Source of the DNA: Nemertoderma westbladi
Lineage: Eukaryota > Xenacoelomorpha > Nemertodermatida > Nemertodermatidae
Direction of reading: 5' to 3'
DNA length: 35,414 bases
NCBI GenBank assembly: GCA_032718475.1
Contig: JAUCBJ010001000.1
Coordinates: 1-35,414, forward strand
Below, one piece after another: positions 10,338 through 20,131 of this stretch; the first letter of the stretch is position 1, and the number at the start of each line of letters is the position of its first letter. The notes beneath the pieces were generated by a model. The model was not told the DNA's origin, did no database searches, and saw nothing but the letters and a program-made list of their open reading frames with translations. The translations under genes and the position numbers were made by a program.

Positions 10338-10805
10338 CACTTATATTCAATTTGTACTAAGTGCTAAATGATTGTAAGACCGAAAATATTGATTGCGAAT
10401 ACCCCTCAGTTTCGCAAATAACCAATTTCACATCGAACACAAAAATAAAACCGTTTGCATAAACTCCGGGAGCGCTAAAGTCCTAACTTATACTTTCTTT
10501 TGAAAGTACTTTATACAAAGTCCTAACCCGATAATTTTGTATTGTCATGGAAACCTAATGGTTTCTTACCTGGACATTGACAACTAGTCTAATGAAACAT
10601 AGGCAAACCGAAATTTATTCCCAGACTGAAACGAATAAGAATGGTGAAATGGAAAACTTACACATAGATAGACAATCGTTATTAGAATATTTCCTCGTTT
10701 CGTCTATTGTTGAGATATAATAAAATACATAAAACACAAACTCAAACTGTGGCAAATTTAATTTGGGTTGTAAATTGGTGAAATTAGTTAGTGAAACAAT
10801 AAATA
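10338..10805 (+). repeat. Second copy of the diverged direct duplication
   Basis: Partner of 9079-9540. The 72-residue minus frame at 10615-10833 overlaps it but is not preserved in the first copy, so it is not called as a gene. Confidence 0.8.
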
Positions 10806-11445
10806 TAATATGCGTCAGATTAATAATTAACAATTGTTAAAATTCAAAAACAATTAAAATTCACTATAATGATAGTGTTGCGATATATGGCGTTGTGTAC
10901 TAGAACAACCCATTATACAGTATAGAGTAATTTAGATAAGCCATATTGATGTACAGCCGTAATTAGATAAGGAAATAAAAATATATAAGTTTATCTATAT
11001 TCGACCGATTTATACAGTATGTAGACCTACTTACGTAATTTTGTAATAAAACCGTATGTAATCATATAATAAAACCTTAGCATATTAATTTACGGAGGCA
11101 AACTTTATAAAAAATTGAAATGAATATTTGCCGTTTAATGATATTGTTTGAATCTGAGATACAGTATATTGGTATTAATTTAATTCTTATTTCTAATAAT
11201 TTAATTCAATTTTGATATTTTGTATCTCTTAGAATTTTCCCAGGAGTCTTTTTCCCAAGTTTTGTTTTGAATCCGTTACTGTAAAATGATGATCCATTGC
11301 CAAATTTAATATAACATTCCCTTGCAATAAATAGACCTATAAACTGATTTGAAGTTTTCAAAACCACGTTTCATATCGTCACTACTGTAATCTTTGACAA
11401 GTTTTTCTGATAAATGAAAAATCAGGTATCCCGAATGCCAACTAG
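10806..11445. other. AT-rich spacer left of the LINE nest
   Basis: No gene was recognised. The minus-strand open frame at 11306-11521 is chimeric: its N-terminal part is the tail of LINE copy A and the rest is spacer. Confidence 0.4.
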
Positions 11446-11539
11446 CTAGGATCGGCATGCTGCATTGCAGCTGCATTTTTAAGAATGCTGTGCCGGCTTG
11501 TCGACAAAATTGCGCCGCCACAACTCCCTATCACCCATG

Positions 11540-12764
11540 CAGGGTTGTTTGAATTAAATCATTTGATTTAAATCATGATTTAAATCACATATAAAAATAA
11601 AAAAAATCAGATATTTTTGATTTTTTTAAAATCATGAATTTTATCAATCATGTTTTAAGGCCAGGATAAACATTGCATTACTGATTATTAATAAATGATT
11701 CAAAATTACCTAAATATTTACATGAAAATACAGTATCATCTCGCATTTCCAATACCTTACAGTATTCACAGGCCCATTAATTTAGTTATACTTTAGAGTT
11801 CTATTCAGTTTGTTGTTTATTTAGTTTATATTCGAATTCAGACTTTTCGGGATTTCCGGGATCGGGACCGGGATTATTCCTCTCGTGATCCCATTTTACG
11901 GGATCGGTATTGCAATTTTGGATTAAATTCATCAAAGTTAATAGTATATGAGGCAGGTTTTCAGTAACACTCACTTTATTTTACACTTCTGAAATATTAG
12001 TAAGATAAAGTTATATTAAAATTATCTTATAATTGATTACTGGATGGTTTACTGAAATAAAAATTAGATATAATCAAAACATTTTTCGTTCTGATGGAAC
12101 TTTTTTTTAGATGTTGAACAAATTTATTTAACCATTTAAACTTCGGGATCCCGTTTCAAAAAAGTCGGAATCGGGATTCGATATTTCGCTGGGATCCCGG
12201 TTTTTCGGTTTTTTTTTAAACATTAGTGCATTGATGAAGCCAGAAGTCTTCCGATTGTTTAAATATAAAATCTGATTTAAATAAAAAAATCTGATTTAAA
12301 TAAGAAAAAAGTGATTTAAATGGGTGACTACAAAACAAAGACCAAAGACCTAAATAATAAAGACCTGCATAATCTTGAAACATGTGTTAACTTTCGTTTA
12401 TTGTTTTGGTTCTCCCAACAAGCCTCTGTAACATACTCCTTTACTAACCTGTTCCTTTAAATGGCAATGTAATCTAACGCTCTTTGGCACCTGTACAAAA
12501 CAAAGAGGTAAAGTCGCGTTACGTCCTAAAGGGGATAAGGTCCCATTGCCATATAGCGTTAGGTCCCATTGCCACTTACAGGAGCAGGTTAGTAAAGGAG
12601 CAGGTTACAGAAGCGTGTTGGGGAACCAAAACAATAAACGAAAGTTAACACATGTGTTTCATACAGGTCTTTGTTATTTGGCTCTTTGCTTTTTAGTCAC
12701 CCGATTTAAATGAAAAAAAATCTGATTTAAATCAAATAAATCTGATTTAAACAAAAAAAATCTG
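11540..12764. mobile_element. Non-autonomous hAT-like DNA element inserted in LINE copy A
   Basis: The element starts CAGGGTTGTTTGAATTAAAT and ends in a short AAATCTG. Its ends are filled with GATTTAAAT subterminal repeats. The 6-bp target duplication CCCATG lies at 11534-11539 and 12765-12770, and the intact LINE copy at about 14107 has a single CCCATG at the same point, so the boundary is proven by an empty site. CAG...CTG ends with AT-rich subterminal repeats suggest hAT, although a 6-bp duplication is unusual (8 bp is typical). The TIRs match only weakly. No transposase is encoded. A second element (12322-12702) is nested within it. Confidence 0.8.
12322..12702. mobile_element. MULE-like foldback MITE nested in the hAT-like element
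   Basis: A 381-bp long hairpin. The left arm starts GGGTGACTACAAAACAAAGA and the reverse complement of the right end starts GGGTGACTAAAAAGCAAAGA. Homology continues for about 150 bp per arm through GTGTTAACTTTCGTTTATTG and CTCCTTTACTAACCTG, leaving a loop of about 70 bp. The 9-bp repeats GATTTAAAT flank it (12313-12321 and 12703-12711), matching the MULE duplication length. Because the host element itself repeats GATTTAAAT, the duplication is suggestive rather than certain. It encodes no protein. Confidence 0.75.
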
Positions 12765-12770
12765 CCCATG

Positions 12771-13154
12771 ACATTTGCTATATCATCCGCTTCTTCAAGG
12801 CCAGTGTCCTTTAAGATGCGTCTCAAGAAAGTCATGGTCTGTCCACCATGCTTATTCAGTCCATGAGGCTGCCAAAATATAAGTTTATGCACTGGCTGGT
12901 CCTCACGGTGAAAGCAATGTCCTGCAAAGCGGAGGCGATTTTGTTCTAGTATCAAGCTTGGGGGAACCAATGAGACACCTCCAATGTTATATAGTGTCTG
13001 GTTGGAGATGTGTGCATTGTACTTGACACAATATACCCGGCGTAGCATTCTTGTGAATGTGCCATCCAGAGATTTGGTGTCCTCAGCAGTTAGAGCCCAA
13101 CATGGACTCCCATAGATAGGTACTGGAACTACTGCTGCTCTAAATAATCGGACC
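12771..13154 (-). pseudogene. LINE copy A, C-terminal region of the reverse transcriptase
   Basis: The minus-strand frame reads FRAAVVPVPIYGSPCWALT, then LRRVYCVKYNAHISNQTLYN, then RLRFAGHCFHREDQPVHKL, the typical region downstream of a LINE RT. An open frame of 172 residues (12674-13192) looks larger because its N-terminus is read from the poly-G MITE end and its C-terminus from the hAT-like element. Only the middle is LINE. The insertions have inactivated it. Confidence 0.85.
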
Positions 13155-13158
13155 TTAA

Positions 13159-13878
13159 GGGGGGGGGGGGGGGGGTACACCATTTTGGTCAAAAATATGT
13201 CGAATTTTTTTTATTATCTATTATAATGCACCATTGAATGGTGTTTCCAAATCTGAAAACCGCTATTTAATAGCTCTTTTAGTTTTTAAGTTATAACAAT
13301 TTCCATTTAGGGATTCCTATTGAAATTACTATTACTATGTATAATGAAAGGTCGATTATCTCAAAATATTTTTTTTATGAAATAGTCAACTTCAAAACCC
13401 TACTACTTCTACAATTTTTGAGCAATTAGTCTGAAACTTTCTGTGGGTGTCTACATAGCCACCCTACATAAAAGTATCAGACAACTTTCCGAAATTATTT
13501 GTTAATAAAATTTAATACTATTTATAACAAACCTAAAAATTAGGCATAAATTTGCAGCGTCACCTAGCGGTGCAGAATTATTTTTACAAAATTTCGCCTG
13601 ATAGTTATGTTGCCCCATCTTTGATCTATCATATAAAAAAACTTTCATGTGATTAGATTCAAAACTGTAAAAGCCTTAGGGTTTTAAGCGCAACCAAGTT
13701 TTTTTTGTTGTTAACTAGTATTAACTAATATTAAATAGCGAAAAATAAAAATTTTCTAACCTGTCATGTAGAATAGCATCTTAGGCACCTATATTCCAAA
13801 TTATAGCCAAAACCAAACAATTTTGAAACGCTGAGAGTGATAAATCGAAGAGTTGTCCGAAAATGGTGTACCCCCCCC
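13159..13878. mobile_element. 720-bp TTAA-type MITE with poly-G ends inserted in LINE copy A
   Basis: TTAA lies at 13155-13158 and 13879-13882. The ends are inverted repeats: a run of G (17 at the left, 8 at the right) followed by TACACCATTTT and then (T/C)GG. The uninterrupted LINE at 15730-15742 reads CGGACCTTAAGTTT with a single TTAA, giving a direct empty site. TTAA specificity points to the piggyBac or Kolobok type. The TIR differs from that of the complete piggyBac at 1156-5161, so that enzyme is not an obvious driver. No transposase frame is present. Confidence 0.85.
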
Positions 13879-14054
13879 TTAAGTTTCCGATTAATTCTCG
13901 GTGACTTCCAAATCCTGCAAAGCATATTCATGGCTGCCCATGCCTTTCCCTTACGTATTCGAAGGTCCTCATCACACTTCCGGATCCATGATCCCAGGTA
14001 ACAGAAGTCGTCCACGAACTACTAGGATCGGCATGCTGCATTGCAGCTGCATTT

Positions 14055-14498
14055 TTAAGAATGCTGTGCCGGCTTGTCAACAACATTGCACCGCCACAAC
14101 TCCCTATCACCCATGACATTTGCTAGATCATCCGCATCTTTAAGGCCAGTGTCCTTTAAGATGCGTCTCAAGAAAGTCATGGGCTGTCCACCATGCTTAT
14201 TCACTCCATGAGGCTGCCAAAGTACAAGATTATGCACTGGCTGGTCCTCACGGCGAAAGCAATGTCCTGCAAAGCGGAGGCGATTTTGTTCTAGTGTCAA
14301 GCTTGGGGGAACCAATGAGACACCTCCAATGTTATATAGTGTCTGGTTGGAGATGTGTGCATTGTACTTGACACAATGAACCCGGCGTAGCATTCTTGTG
14401 AATGTGCCATCGAGAGATTTGGTGTCCTCAGCAGTTAGAGCCCAGCATGGACTCCCGTAGAGGAGTACTGGAACTACTGCTGCTCTAAATAATCGGAC
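14055..14498 (-). pseudogene. LINE copy B, C-terminal segment of the RT polyprotein (3' of the LTR)
   Basis: The frame reads from FRAAVVPVLLYGS to the natural stop after DKPAQHS (TAA at 14057-14055). It includes LRRVHCVKYNAHISNQTLYN, RLRFAGHCFRREDQPVHNL and DDLANVMGDRELWR. This is the true C-terminus of the element protein; copy A shows the same order. It is separated from the rest of its ORF by the 1.2-kb solo LTR, so it cannot be translated as part of the RT. Confidence 0.85.
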
Positions 14499-15729
14499 TG
14501 TAAAAGCCTTTGCTGAATTGCCCCGTTATTTTTATTATCTTTTACATTAAAATACTCTGTAGTTGATTTAATAAGTGTAAGAGACCGTATTATTGCTGTA
14601 TCGGTGTTTTTAGAGGATCTAAGATCTATTTCCTCCGTATGTGTACTGTGAAAGGCATATTTTATGATTCTATGGCAATTCGTGACGCAAAAGGGTGATA
14701 GCTACTCTTGAACAGTAGTTACTATGACTACGGTTAACAGCTGACATTCATACGTGTTGATTTCCTTTGTTCTACGGCGTCTCTCAGTTCAGTCAGCCAA
14801 TTAGAGCGTTTTTGTGGCTACTTGTACAGAAAATTTCCGAGAAATGACGCAATGCCTATGTGCAGTGTTTACATTCAGTCCTGAGCCTAAGAAAGAACGG
14901 CTTGGAAGTATTTTGTGCTTTACTGTTTTTTAGTCTTACACTAGTAGGTTTAATTATAAAGGGCATATATCCTTTAACTACCTAAAGACTCTGATGACTG
15001 ATCATACATACTGACTGCTGAAACATTGCAAACTCGTAACAATCAGTGTTCAGTTGTTGTTTTATACTGCTATTTACTGTCAGTTCTTCATAATATGGTT
15101 GATGAATTATTATATTTGGAATAACGATAAATAACCCCGAAACCCAATATTCTTGATATACCGAAGGTAAGAGAGAAAGGTTACCAATAACGATTGTGAC
15201 TTATGTTAAAGTGGTTTGAAGTGAATCTAATGTTATTTGATAGACCCTACATGAGTCAGCCTGTGTTCCTTTTATATGTGACTAAAATCAGTGAAGATTG
15301 GCAGATTAGTGTGCAGTATTGTGCAGCATTGTGTATGAGTGAGTCTGTTAAAGAAGCAATTCCTAAAGAATGCGCCATATATGTGAATTATAATTAAGCC
15401 ATATCGTTGTGAGTAGTTTAAGTCATAACTCTGTTTATATAGATAAAGCGCCACGTCCTAAAGGAACTGTTAATATTACCGAAGGTGAATAATATTGTCA
15501 GAGATTATATAGTACTGTCAGTCGAATAATACATTAGGCTTACATAGCAATAAAATTAAACCGTCGAACCCAATCTCCCGGGAATATCCAGCGGGTGAAT
15601 GGTCGCGCACGGATTGGTTTCGACTAGTGTAGTGAATCAAATACTTGTCATAGACTAAAAACAGATTTAATATCTAGAAGACATCTTAATTTGGTGGGTT
15701 AAACTGCCAAAGGTCTCAAAGCGCGAACA
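14499..15729 (+). mobile_element. Solo LTR, 1231 bp, with 5-bp target duplication
   Basis: It begins TGTAAAAGCC and ends GCGCGAACA, the TG...CA signature of an LTR. The 5-bp repeat CGGAC flanks it (14494-14498 and 15730-15734). Copy A of the LINE carries one uninterrupted CGGACC at the same place (13150-13155), an empty site. No gag/pol or second LTR is present, so internal recombination has removed the provirus body (inference). Inside are a CCAAT near 14800, a TATA-like CATATATCC near 14964 and AATAAA at 15549-15554, all favouring plus orientation. 5-bp duplications fit Gypsy, BEL/Pao or Copia. The two 60-residue frames near 15203-15454 are not credible genes. Confidence 0.85.
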
Positions 15730-15734
15730 CGGAC

Positions 15735-17026
15735 CTTAAGTTTCCGATTAATTCTCGGTGACTTCCAAATCCTGGAAAGCCTATTCAAGGCTGCCCATGC
15801 CTTTCCCTTACGTATTCGAAGGTCCTCACCTGACTTCCGGATCCATGATCCCAGGTAACAGAAGTCGTCCACATGCTCAAGCATACCATCCTTTGAGCTT
15901 ATGCTCATCCGATCAGAGACTTGCTGAGGACTTTCAAAGTTAACTGTCAGAATTTTGGTCTTTCTGGAGTTAATAAAAAGACCAACACTAGAAGCAGCTG
16001 GTTCTAATGAGCTGAGGAACCGGTGGGCTCCCTCTAATGATTCTGAGAGTACTCCTAAGTCATCAGCAAAGTCTAGATCAGTTAGGTACTTGGCAGGATT
16101 TCCTCGACTTCTGGAGTCAGTAGGTGGAGTTATCATCACCCCATCATCATTATAATGATCTAAGGACATGCGTAGAACATAGTCAACCACAATAATGAAC
16201 AAGAATGGTGCAAGTGTGTCTCCTTGGAGGACGCCCCATAACAATTCAAATGGTTCTGGTCACCGTCAACAGTAGACACAAATGTTGTCGAACCATCGTA
16301 TACTGATCTGATTGCTGCAATAATTTCATCAGGAATCCCATATAATGAAAGTATGCTGAACATACGTGGGCGAGAGACTGAATCAAAGGCCTTGAAGAAG
16401 TCAACAAAGATAACAGCCAGATGCCTGTCTTTCTTTTTTGATAACTCTTCAATTATCCTTCTAAGTGCCAAAATGGGCTCCATGGTCCCACGACCTTTAC
16501 GGAACCCATTCTGATTTCCACGGAGCAGTCTCTCAATGGGATCCCTGATGCGATTTAATAGAATCCTATTGTATAGCTTTGCAGCAATCGAGATCAATGA
16601 GATTCCCCGAAAAGAACCATAGAGTGTTAGGTTGCCCTTCTTGGGAACTGGCACCAACTTATTTGTTTTCATTTCTTGTGGGACTCTTGTTGTTCGGTAC
16701 ATGTCTACTATGATGGGATAGATGAGCTTTAAACACTCAGGTATTTTAAAGACCTCAGGGGGAACACCATCTACTCCACTGGCACGATTGGTCTTAATGC
16801 TCTTTGCAGCAGCCTTCACTTCTGCAAAGGAGATATCGCCAATGGGAATATCTGGGAGTACAGACTCAGACACTTTTACTTCTATAAAGTTATCAGGCAA
16901 TACCCTGTCATTATTGAGGAGCTTTTCAAAGTGGGCTTTCCAACCATTGAGGCGATCGGCTGGTGATTCAGCCTTAACCTTGGTGGTTGGTTGGCTTTTC
17001 CGCCCAGTAAGCAGATTGATCGATTT
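15735..17026 (-). pseudogene. LINE copy B reverse transcriptase, frameshifted
   Basis: This continues the endonuclease frame after the TGA at 17029-17027 (the next residues are KSINLLTGRKSQ). RT landmarks are VPPEVFKIPECLKLIYPII, KLVPVPKKGN, FRKGRGTMEPILALRRIIE, motif A VIFVDFFKAFDSVSR (near 16376-16410), GVLQGDTLAPFLFIIVVDYV, and motif C LDFADDLGVLS with FADD at 16059-16070. A 1-bp deletion near 16258 shifts the frame between DGDQ and PFELLWG. Copy D keeps the extra base there (GACAGAGAACC against GACCAGAACC), which supports a deletion. Catalytic aspartates are present on both sides of the break. The segment stops at RINRKLKVR, where the LTR interrupts it. Confidence 0.88.
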
Positions 17027-18520
17027 TCATGCCTGGGATGATTGCCTGCTGTTGTCAGCATCATTGATGGCATCAACCTGTTGGTTTATTAGCTCCTGTA
17101 GATTAGCAGAGTACTGCCTGTTCAGGGACCTAGATGCAGCCTTAACTGCATTCTTGGCCGCTGTAGTCTGTTTGAGTCGGGACTCTTTCTGCGCCTTATG
17201 AAGGTCATTTCGGCACTTCTGAATTTTGTTGTCAGTCCAGGGGGCCCTTTTCCTGTTTCGAGGGTATACAGGAACTGTTTCTGCAGCTGCTAACTTAACT
17301 GCTTCTGTAAAGGGAGTATAGCCCTCCTCACAGTGATCTGCCGCCTCAGAGGCAAGAGCCTCATACCTGTTGCTCAGCTGTAGTGTGAAGCTGGATCTCA
17401 CACTTGGCTGTTGCAACAGAGAGGACCAGTCATGCCGCGGCAAGGCAGATTTCGTTGTTCTGCTAGCACGCAGACTAAGTCTTACCTTGGCCACAATAAG
17501 GCGGTGATCACTGGAGAAGGGTCGAAGTGTAAATGCATTACAGTCTCGTATAGAGCTCCTGTATTTCCTACGAAACAGAATATGGTCTATCTGGGACTTG
17601 TGACCACTGGGTCCACTATGAGTCCATAGCTTTCCAGTTCGCTTCTTGAACTGGGTTCCAGCCGAAAACAATCCATTTCCAGAGATAAAATCCTGAAGAT
17701 GGACAGAATTTCGGTTAACACTATTGCTATAGACCCAGGGCGATGTAGGTGATTGATGCAGACTTGCATTAAAATCTCCCAGGAATGTTAAGAATGCATG
17801 CTGATCCACTCCATCAGTTGCTGCTTGTAGATTGTGGTAGAAATTTTCCACCTCCTCTACAGGGGCAACACTAGTTGGAGAGTAGCACACAATCAGAACC
17901 ACCTTAGGAAACTTCTTAGCCAGTCTTCCAGAACATGAGAAGTGGCAACGGATGATGCGGTTAGAGACTTGGTCTATTTTGTCCAATGCTGCATGTGCAG
18001 TTGGATTCATCAATAGACCAATTCCACCATTGCCACTATCATCTGCTGACGCGAGGGCGAGTCGCCAACCGCCCCCCATGTCCTTAATCAGAACCTCATC
18101 AGTCTGTCCAGTCTGCATTCGGTGCTCTTGAACACCCACTGCGCTAAGAGAAAGCTTATCTGCCAAGGCAGTCAGCTCACCTTGTCGCATTGGGGACCCG
18201 AGACTTAGGGTGTTTACTGAGGCTAGTCTTGCGACTTGCCTCAGATTCACCAATGGCTTTGTTGGTCGGGGTGGAACATGAGAGTAGCCTCCAACTCCAG
18301 AATCCCTCTCCCCATCACAATCTGGCCTTCCTGGTGACCCAGGGTTTGGGCCAGAAAGGTCATCAGGAAAGGGACTCAAAGAATTGTTGGCTGCTCTCTC
18401 TCCAGTAGGCGGTGAGACAGGCAGCCGGTCAGGAGTTAACTGACGCCTGTGAGGCCGATTGTGTCCGGTAATTCCACTGGCCTCTAGTGGCTGGACCTCC
18501 GCATTGCTAATGTAATCCAT
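17027..18520 (-). pseudogene. LINE copy B APE-type endonuclease, N-terminal part of the ORF
   Basis: The frame is open from 18595; the first in-frame Met is at 18520-18518 (MDYISNAEV), giving 497 residues to a TGA at 17029-17027. Numbering from 18595, the endonuclease signature is N128 (ASVNTLSL), E157 (VGVQEHRM), Y238 (VCYSPT), D274 and N276 (FLGDFNASL), D337-H338 (QIDHILF) and D363-H364 (SSDHRLI), so all expected catalytic positions are kept. It nicks target DNA to prime reverse transcription. The TGA sits where a TGG would continue AW-KSINLLTG, so I infer a single nonsense mutation rather than a natural ORF end. The first 110 residues are Pro/Arg-rich and unassigned. Confidence 0.88.
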
Positions 18521-18595
18521 AGTGGGGGTTGGGGGGGTGCTTTTTTGCCGAGTCAGCTCTCGGTGCAAATACCACACCCTGGTTTGCCATTCCAC

Positions 18596-19012
18596 AGGGT
18601 GGGTGTCGCAATGGAGTCAGATATGAGGCCCATCACCCATATCTACTCTGGCGCACATGACCCACCATTGGCTGTTGCAGCTCATCTGCTGGGTAATGCC
18701 CTGTACCCTTGCTGCCAGGTGCAGGTCGCAGTGAAGTGCTTTCAGAGTGGACATGAGAACACTCTACTCCTGACCAGCCATTGGTAGATCACCATCTGCC
18801 TGGTCAGGCCATATACCCCTGCAGCCAAGTATATGGGTCCTTAATCCAGGACCAATGGCGTCCTTATCCCAGAACGAAGGGGGTCCTAGTTACAGGACCA
18901 GATTTGCCCTAGTAAGAGGGTCTATGCAGCTACAGGTGGCACCTCCTTTATGCTGCATGGAGGTGGCAAGTTTTCTTGATCAATGACCTAGAATACCTGA
19001 CCTGACCTTGGT
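18596..19012 (-). other. Presumed 5' untranslated part of LINE copy B
   Basis: This DNA is more GC-rich than the surroundings and continuous with the LINE. It contains no frame long enough to matter: a stop lies about 30 bases upstream of 18595 in the endonuclease frame. GACCTGACC words occur near 19000. The exact 5' end of the element is not marked by any repeat I could see. Confidence 0.45.
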
Positions 19013-19706
19013 CACTTCCGGATCCATGATCCCAGGTAACAGAAGTCGTCCACGAAAGTCCTCATCTGACTTCCGGATCCATGATCCCAGGTAACAGAAG
19101 TCGTCCACATGCTCAAGCATACCATCCTTTGAGCTTATGCTCATCCGATCAGAGACTTGCTGAGGACTTTCAAAGTTAACTGTCAAAATTTTGGTCTTTC
19201 TAGAGTTAATAAAAAGACCAACACTAGAAGCAGCATGTTCTAATGAGCTGAGGAGCCGTTGGGCTCCCTGTAGTGATTCTGAGAGTACTCCTAATTAGGT
19301 ACTTGGCAGGATTTCCTCGACTTCTGGAGCCAGTAGGTGGACTTATCAACACCCAATCATCATTATGATGATCTAAGGACGTGCGTAGAACATAGTCAAC
19401 CACAATTATGAACAAGAATGGTGCAAGTGTGTCTCCCTGGAGGACGTCCCATTACACTTCAAATGGTTCTCTGTCACCGTGAACAGTAGAGACAAATGTT
19501 GTCGAACCATCGTATACAGATCTGATTGCTGCAATAATTTCATAAGGAATCCCATATAATGAAACTATGCTGAACATACGTGAGAGAGAGACTGAATCAA
19601 AGGCCTTGAAGAAGTCAACAAAGATAACAGCCAGATGCCTATCTTTCTTTTTTGATAACTCTTCAATTATCCTTCGGGTATCCTATGGGCTCCATGGTCC
19701 CACGAA
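19013..19706 (-). pseudogene. LINE copy D: internal RT fragment with the FADD motif deleted
   Basis: It aligns with copy B from the VDDFCYLGSW region through the RT core to GTMEPI. Relative to copy B, 23 bp are missing near 19293, removing the codons of the catalytic FADD box and shifting the frame. The GVLQGDT region has a stop (TAA in place of a Leu codon). A segment of about 55 bp around GTGGACGACTTCTGTTACC is duplicated in tandem (19013-19055 and about 19070-19109). It is clearly dead. Confidence 0.85.
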
Positions 19707-19800
19707 TGCCGAATTGGCCGAATGCCAAAATAAGGATCACGAGACGAATTACAGAAATGCTGAAATGTTTGATCCTGTTTAAACACTTAGTTAGCAGGCC

Positions 19801-19960
19801 CACAACATGAATAAACCATGCAGTTAGGTGTATAATAATACTGTTCGGGTTTGCAGTTACCACAACATTAGTTAGACCTTGCAGTTAGGTGTATAGTAAT
19901 ACTGTTCAGGTTTGCAGTTAGCACAACATTAATAGACAATGCAGTTAGGGCTATGGTATA
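19801..19960 (+). repeat. 60-bp tandem repeat, nearly three copies
   Basis: Units start CACAACAT at 19801, 19861 and 19922 and share GCAGTTAGGTGTATA and TACTGTTC(A/G)GGTTTGCAG. The third copy is partial. It is non-coding. Confidence 0.85.
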
Positions 19961-20099
19961 TGTGTAGTCTTTACCACCCTTGTACTCTAGCGACCTTCCA
20001 GAGAATTTGTTAGTTAGGTGTATAGTTGATTTGCATGCGTCTGGAACAGTTAGCACTTTGGACGAAAAAGAGCACGTTAGCGTTTCGAGTGGTTTGCCG

Positions 20100-20102
<3 letters not shown>

Positions 20103-20130
<28 letters not shown>
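20103..20130. repeat. (TG)14 dinucleotide microsatellite
   Basis: Uninterrupted TG repeat. Confidence 0.95.

Positions 20131-20131
<1 letters not shown>

Larger units (their letters stand above)
11446..14016 (-). mobile_element. LINE copy A: 5'-truncated, interrupted by two nested insertions
   Basis: Three blocks of minus-strand LINE sequence are collinear with the better-preserved copy at 14022-18990. They are the 5' block 13883-14016 (from VDDFCYLGSW to RINRKLK), the middle block 12771-13154 (RAAVVPV through DDIANVM) and the 3' block 11446-11533 (the C-terminus and short 3' tail ending at GATCCTAG). Between the blocks are a TTAA MITE (13159-13878) and a hAT-like element (11540-12764). The copy begins part-way through the RT, as expected of 5'-truncated retrotransposition. 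It abuts the 3' tail of the next copy within about 6 bp. Confidence 0.85.
14022..18990 (-). mobile_element. LINE copy B: near full-length APE-endonuclease LINE, split by a solo LTR
   Basis: The minus-strand order is: 5' untranslated DNA (about 18990-18521), endonuclease (18520-17030), RT (17026-15735), C-terminal domain (14498-14055), then a tail of about 33 bases ending GATCCTAG near 14022. The solo LTR at 14499-15729 interrupts the RT C-terminus. The two sides rejoin seamlessly at CGGAC, as shown by the continuous sequence in copy A (13150-13154). One TGA and one 1-bp deletion are the only other lesions seen. The left end at about 18990 is uncertain because another LINE fragment begins at 19013. 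The clade was not assigned; the RT motif GVLQGDTLAPFLFII and the single large ORF are seen in RTE- and Nimb-like elements. Confidence 0.85.

Noticed and set aside
12674-13192. 172-residue single protein
   Set aside because: It is chimeric: the first 12 residues come from the G-run MITE end and the last 25 or so from the hAT-like element. Only the middle is LINE.
19567-20056. Short frames in the 60-bp repeat region
   Set aside because: They follow the tail of LINE copy D and the tandem repeat, and no frame is shared between units.
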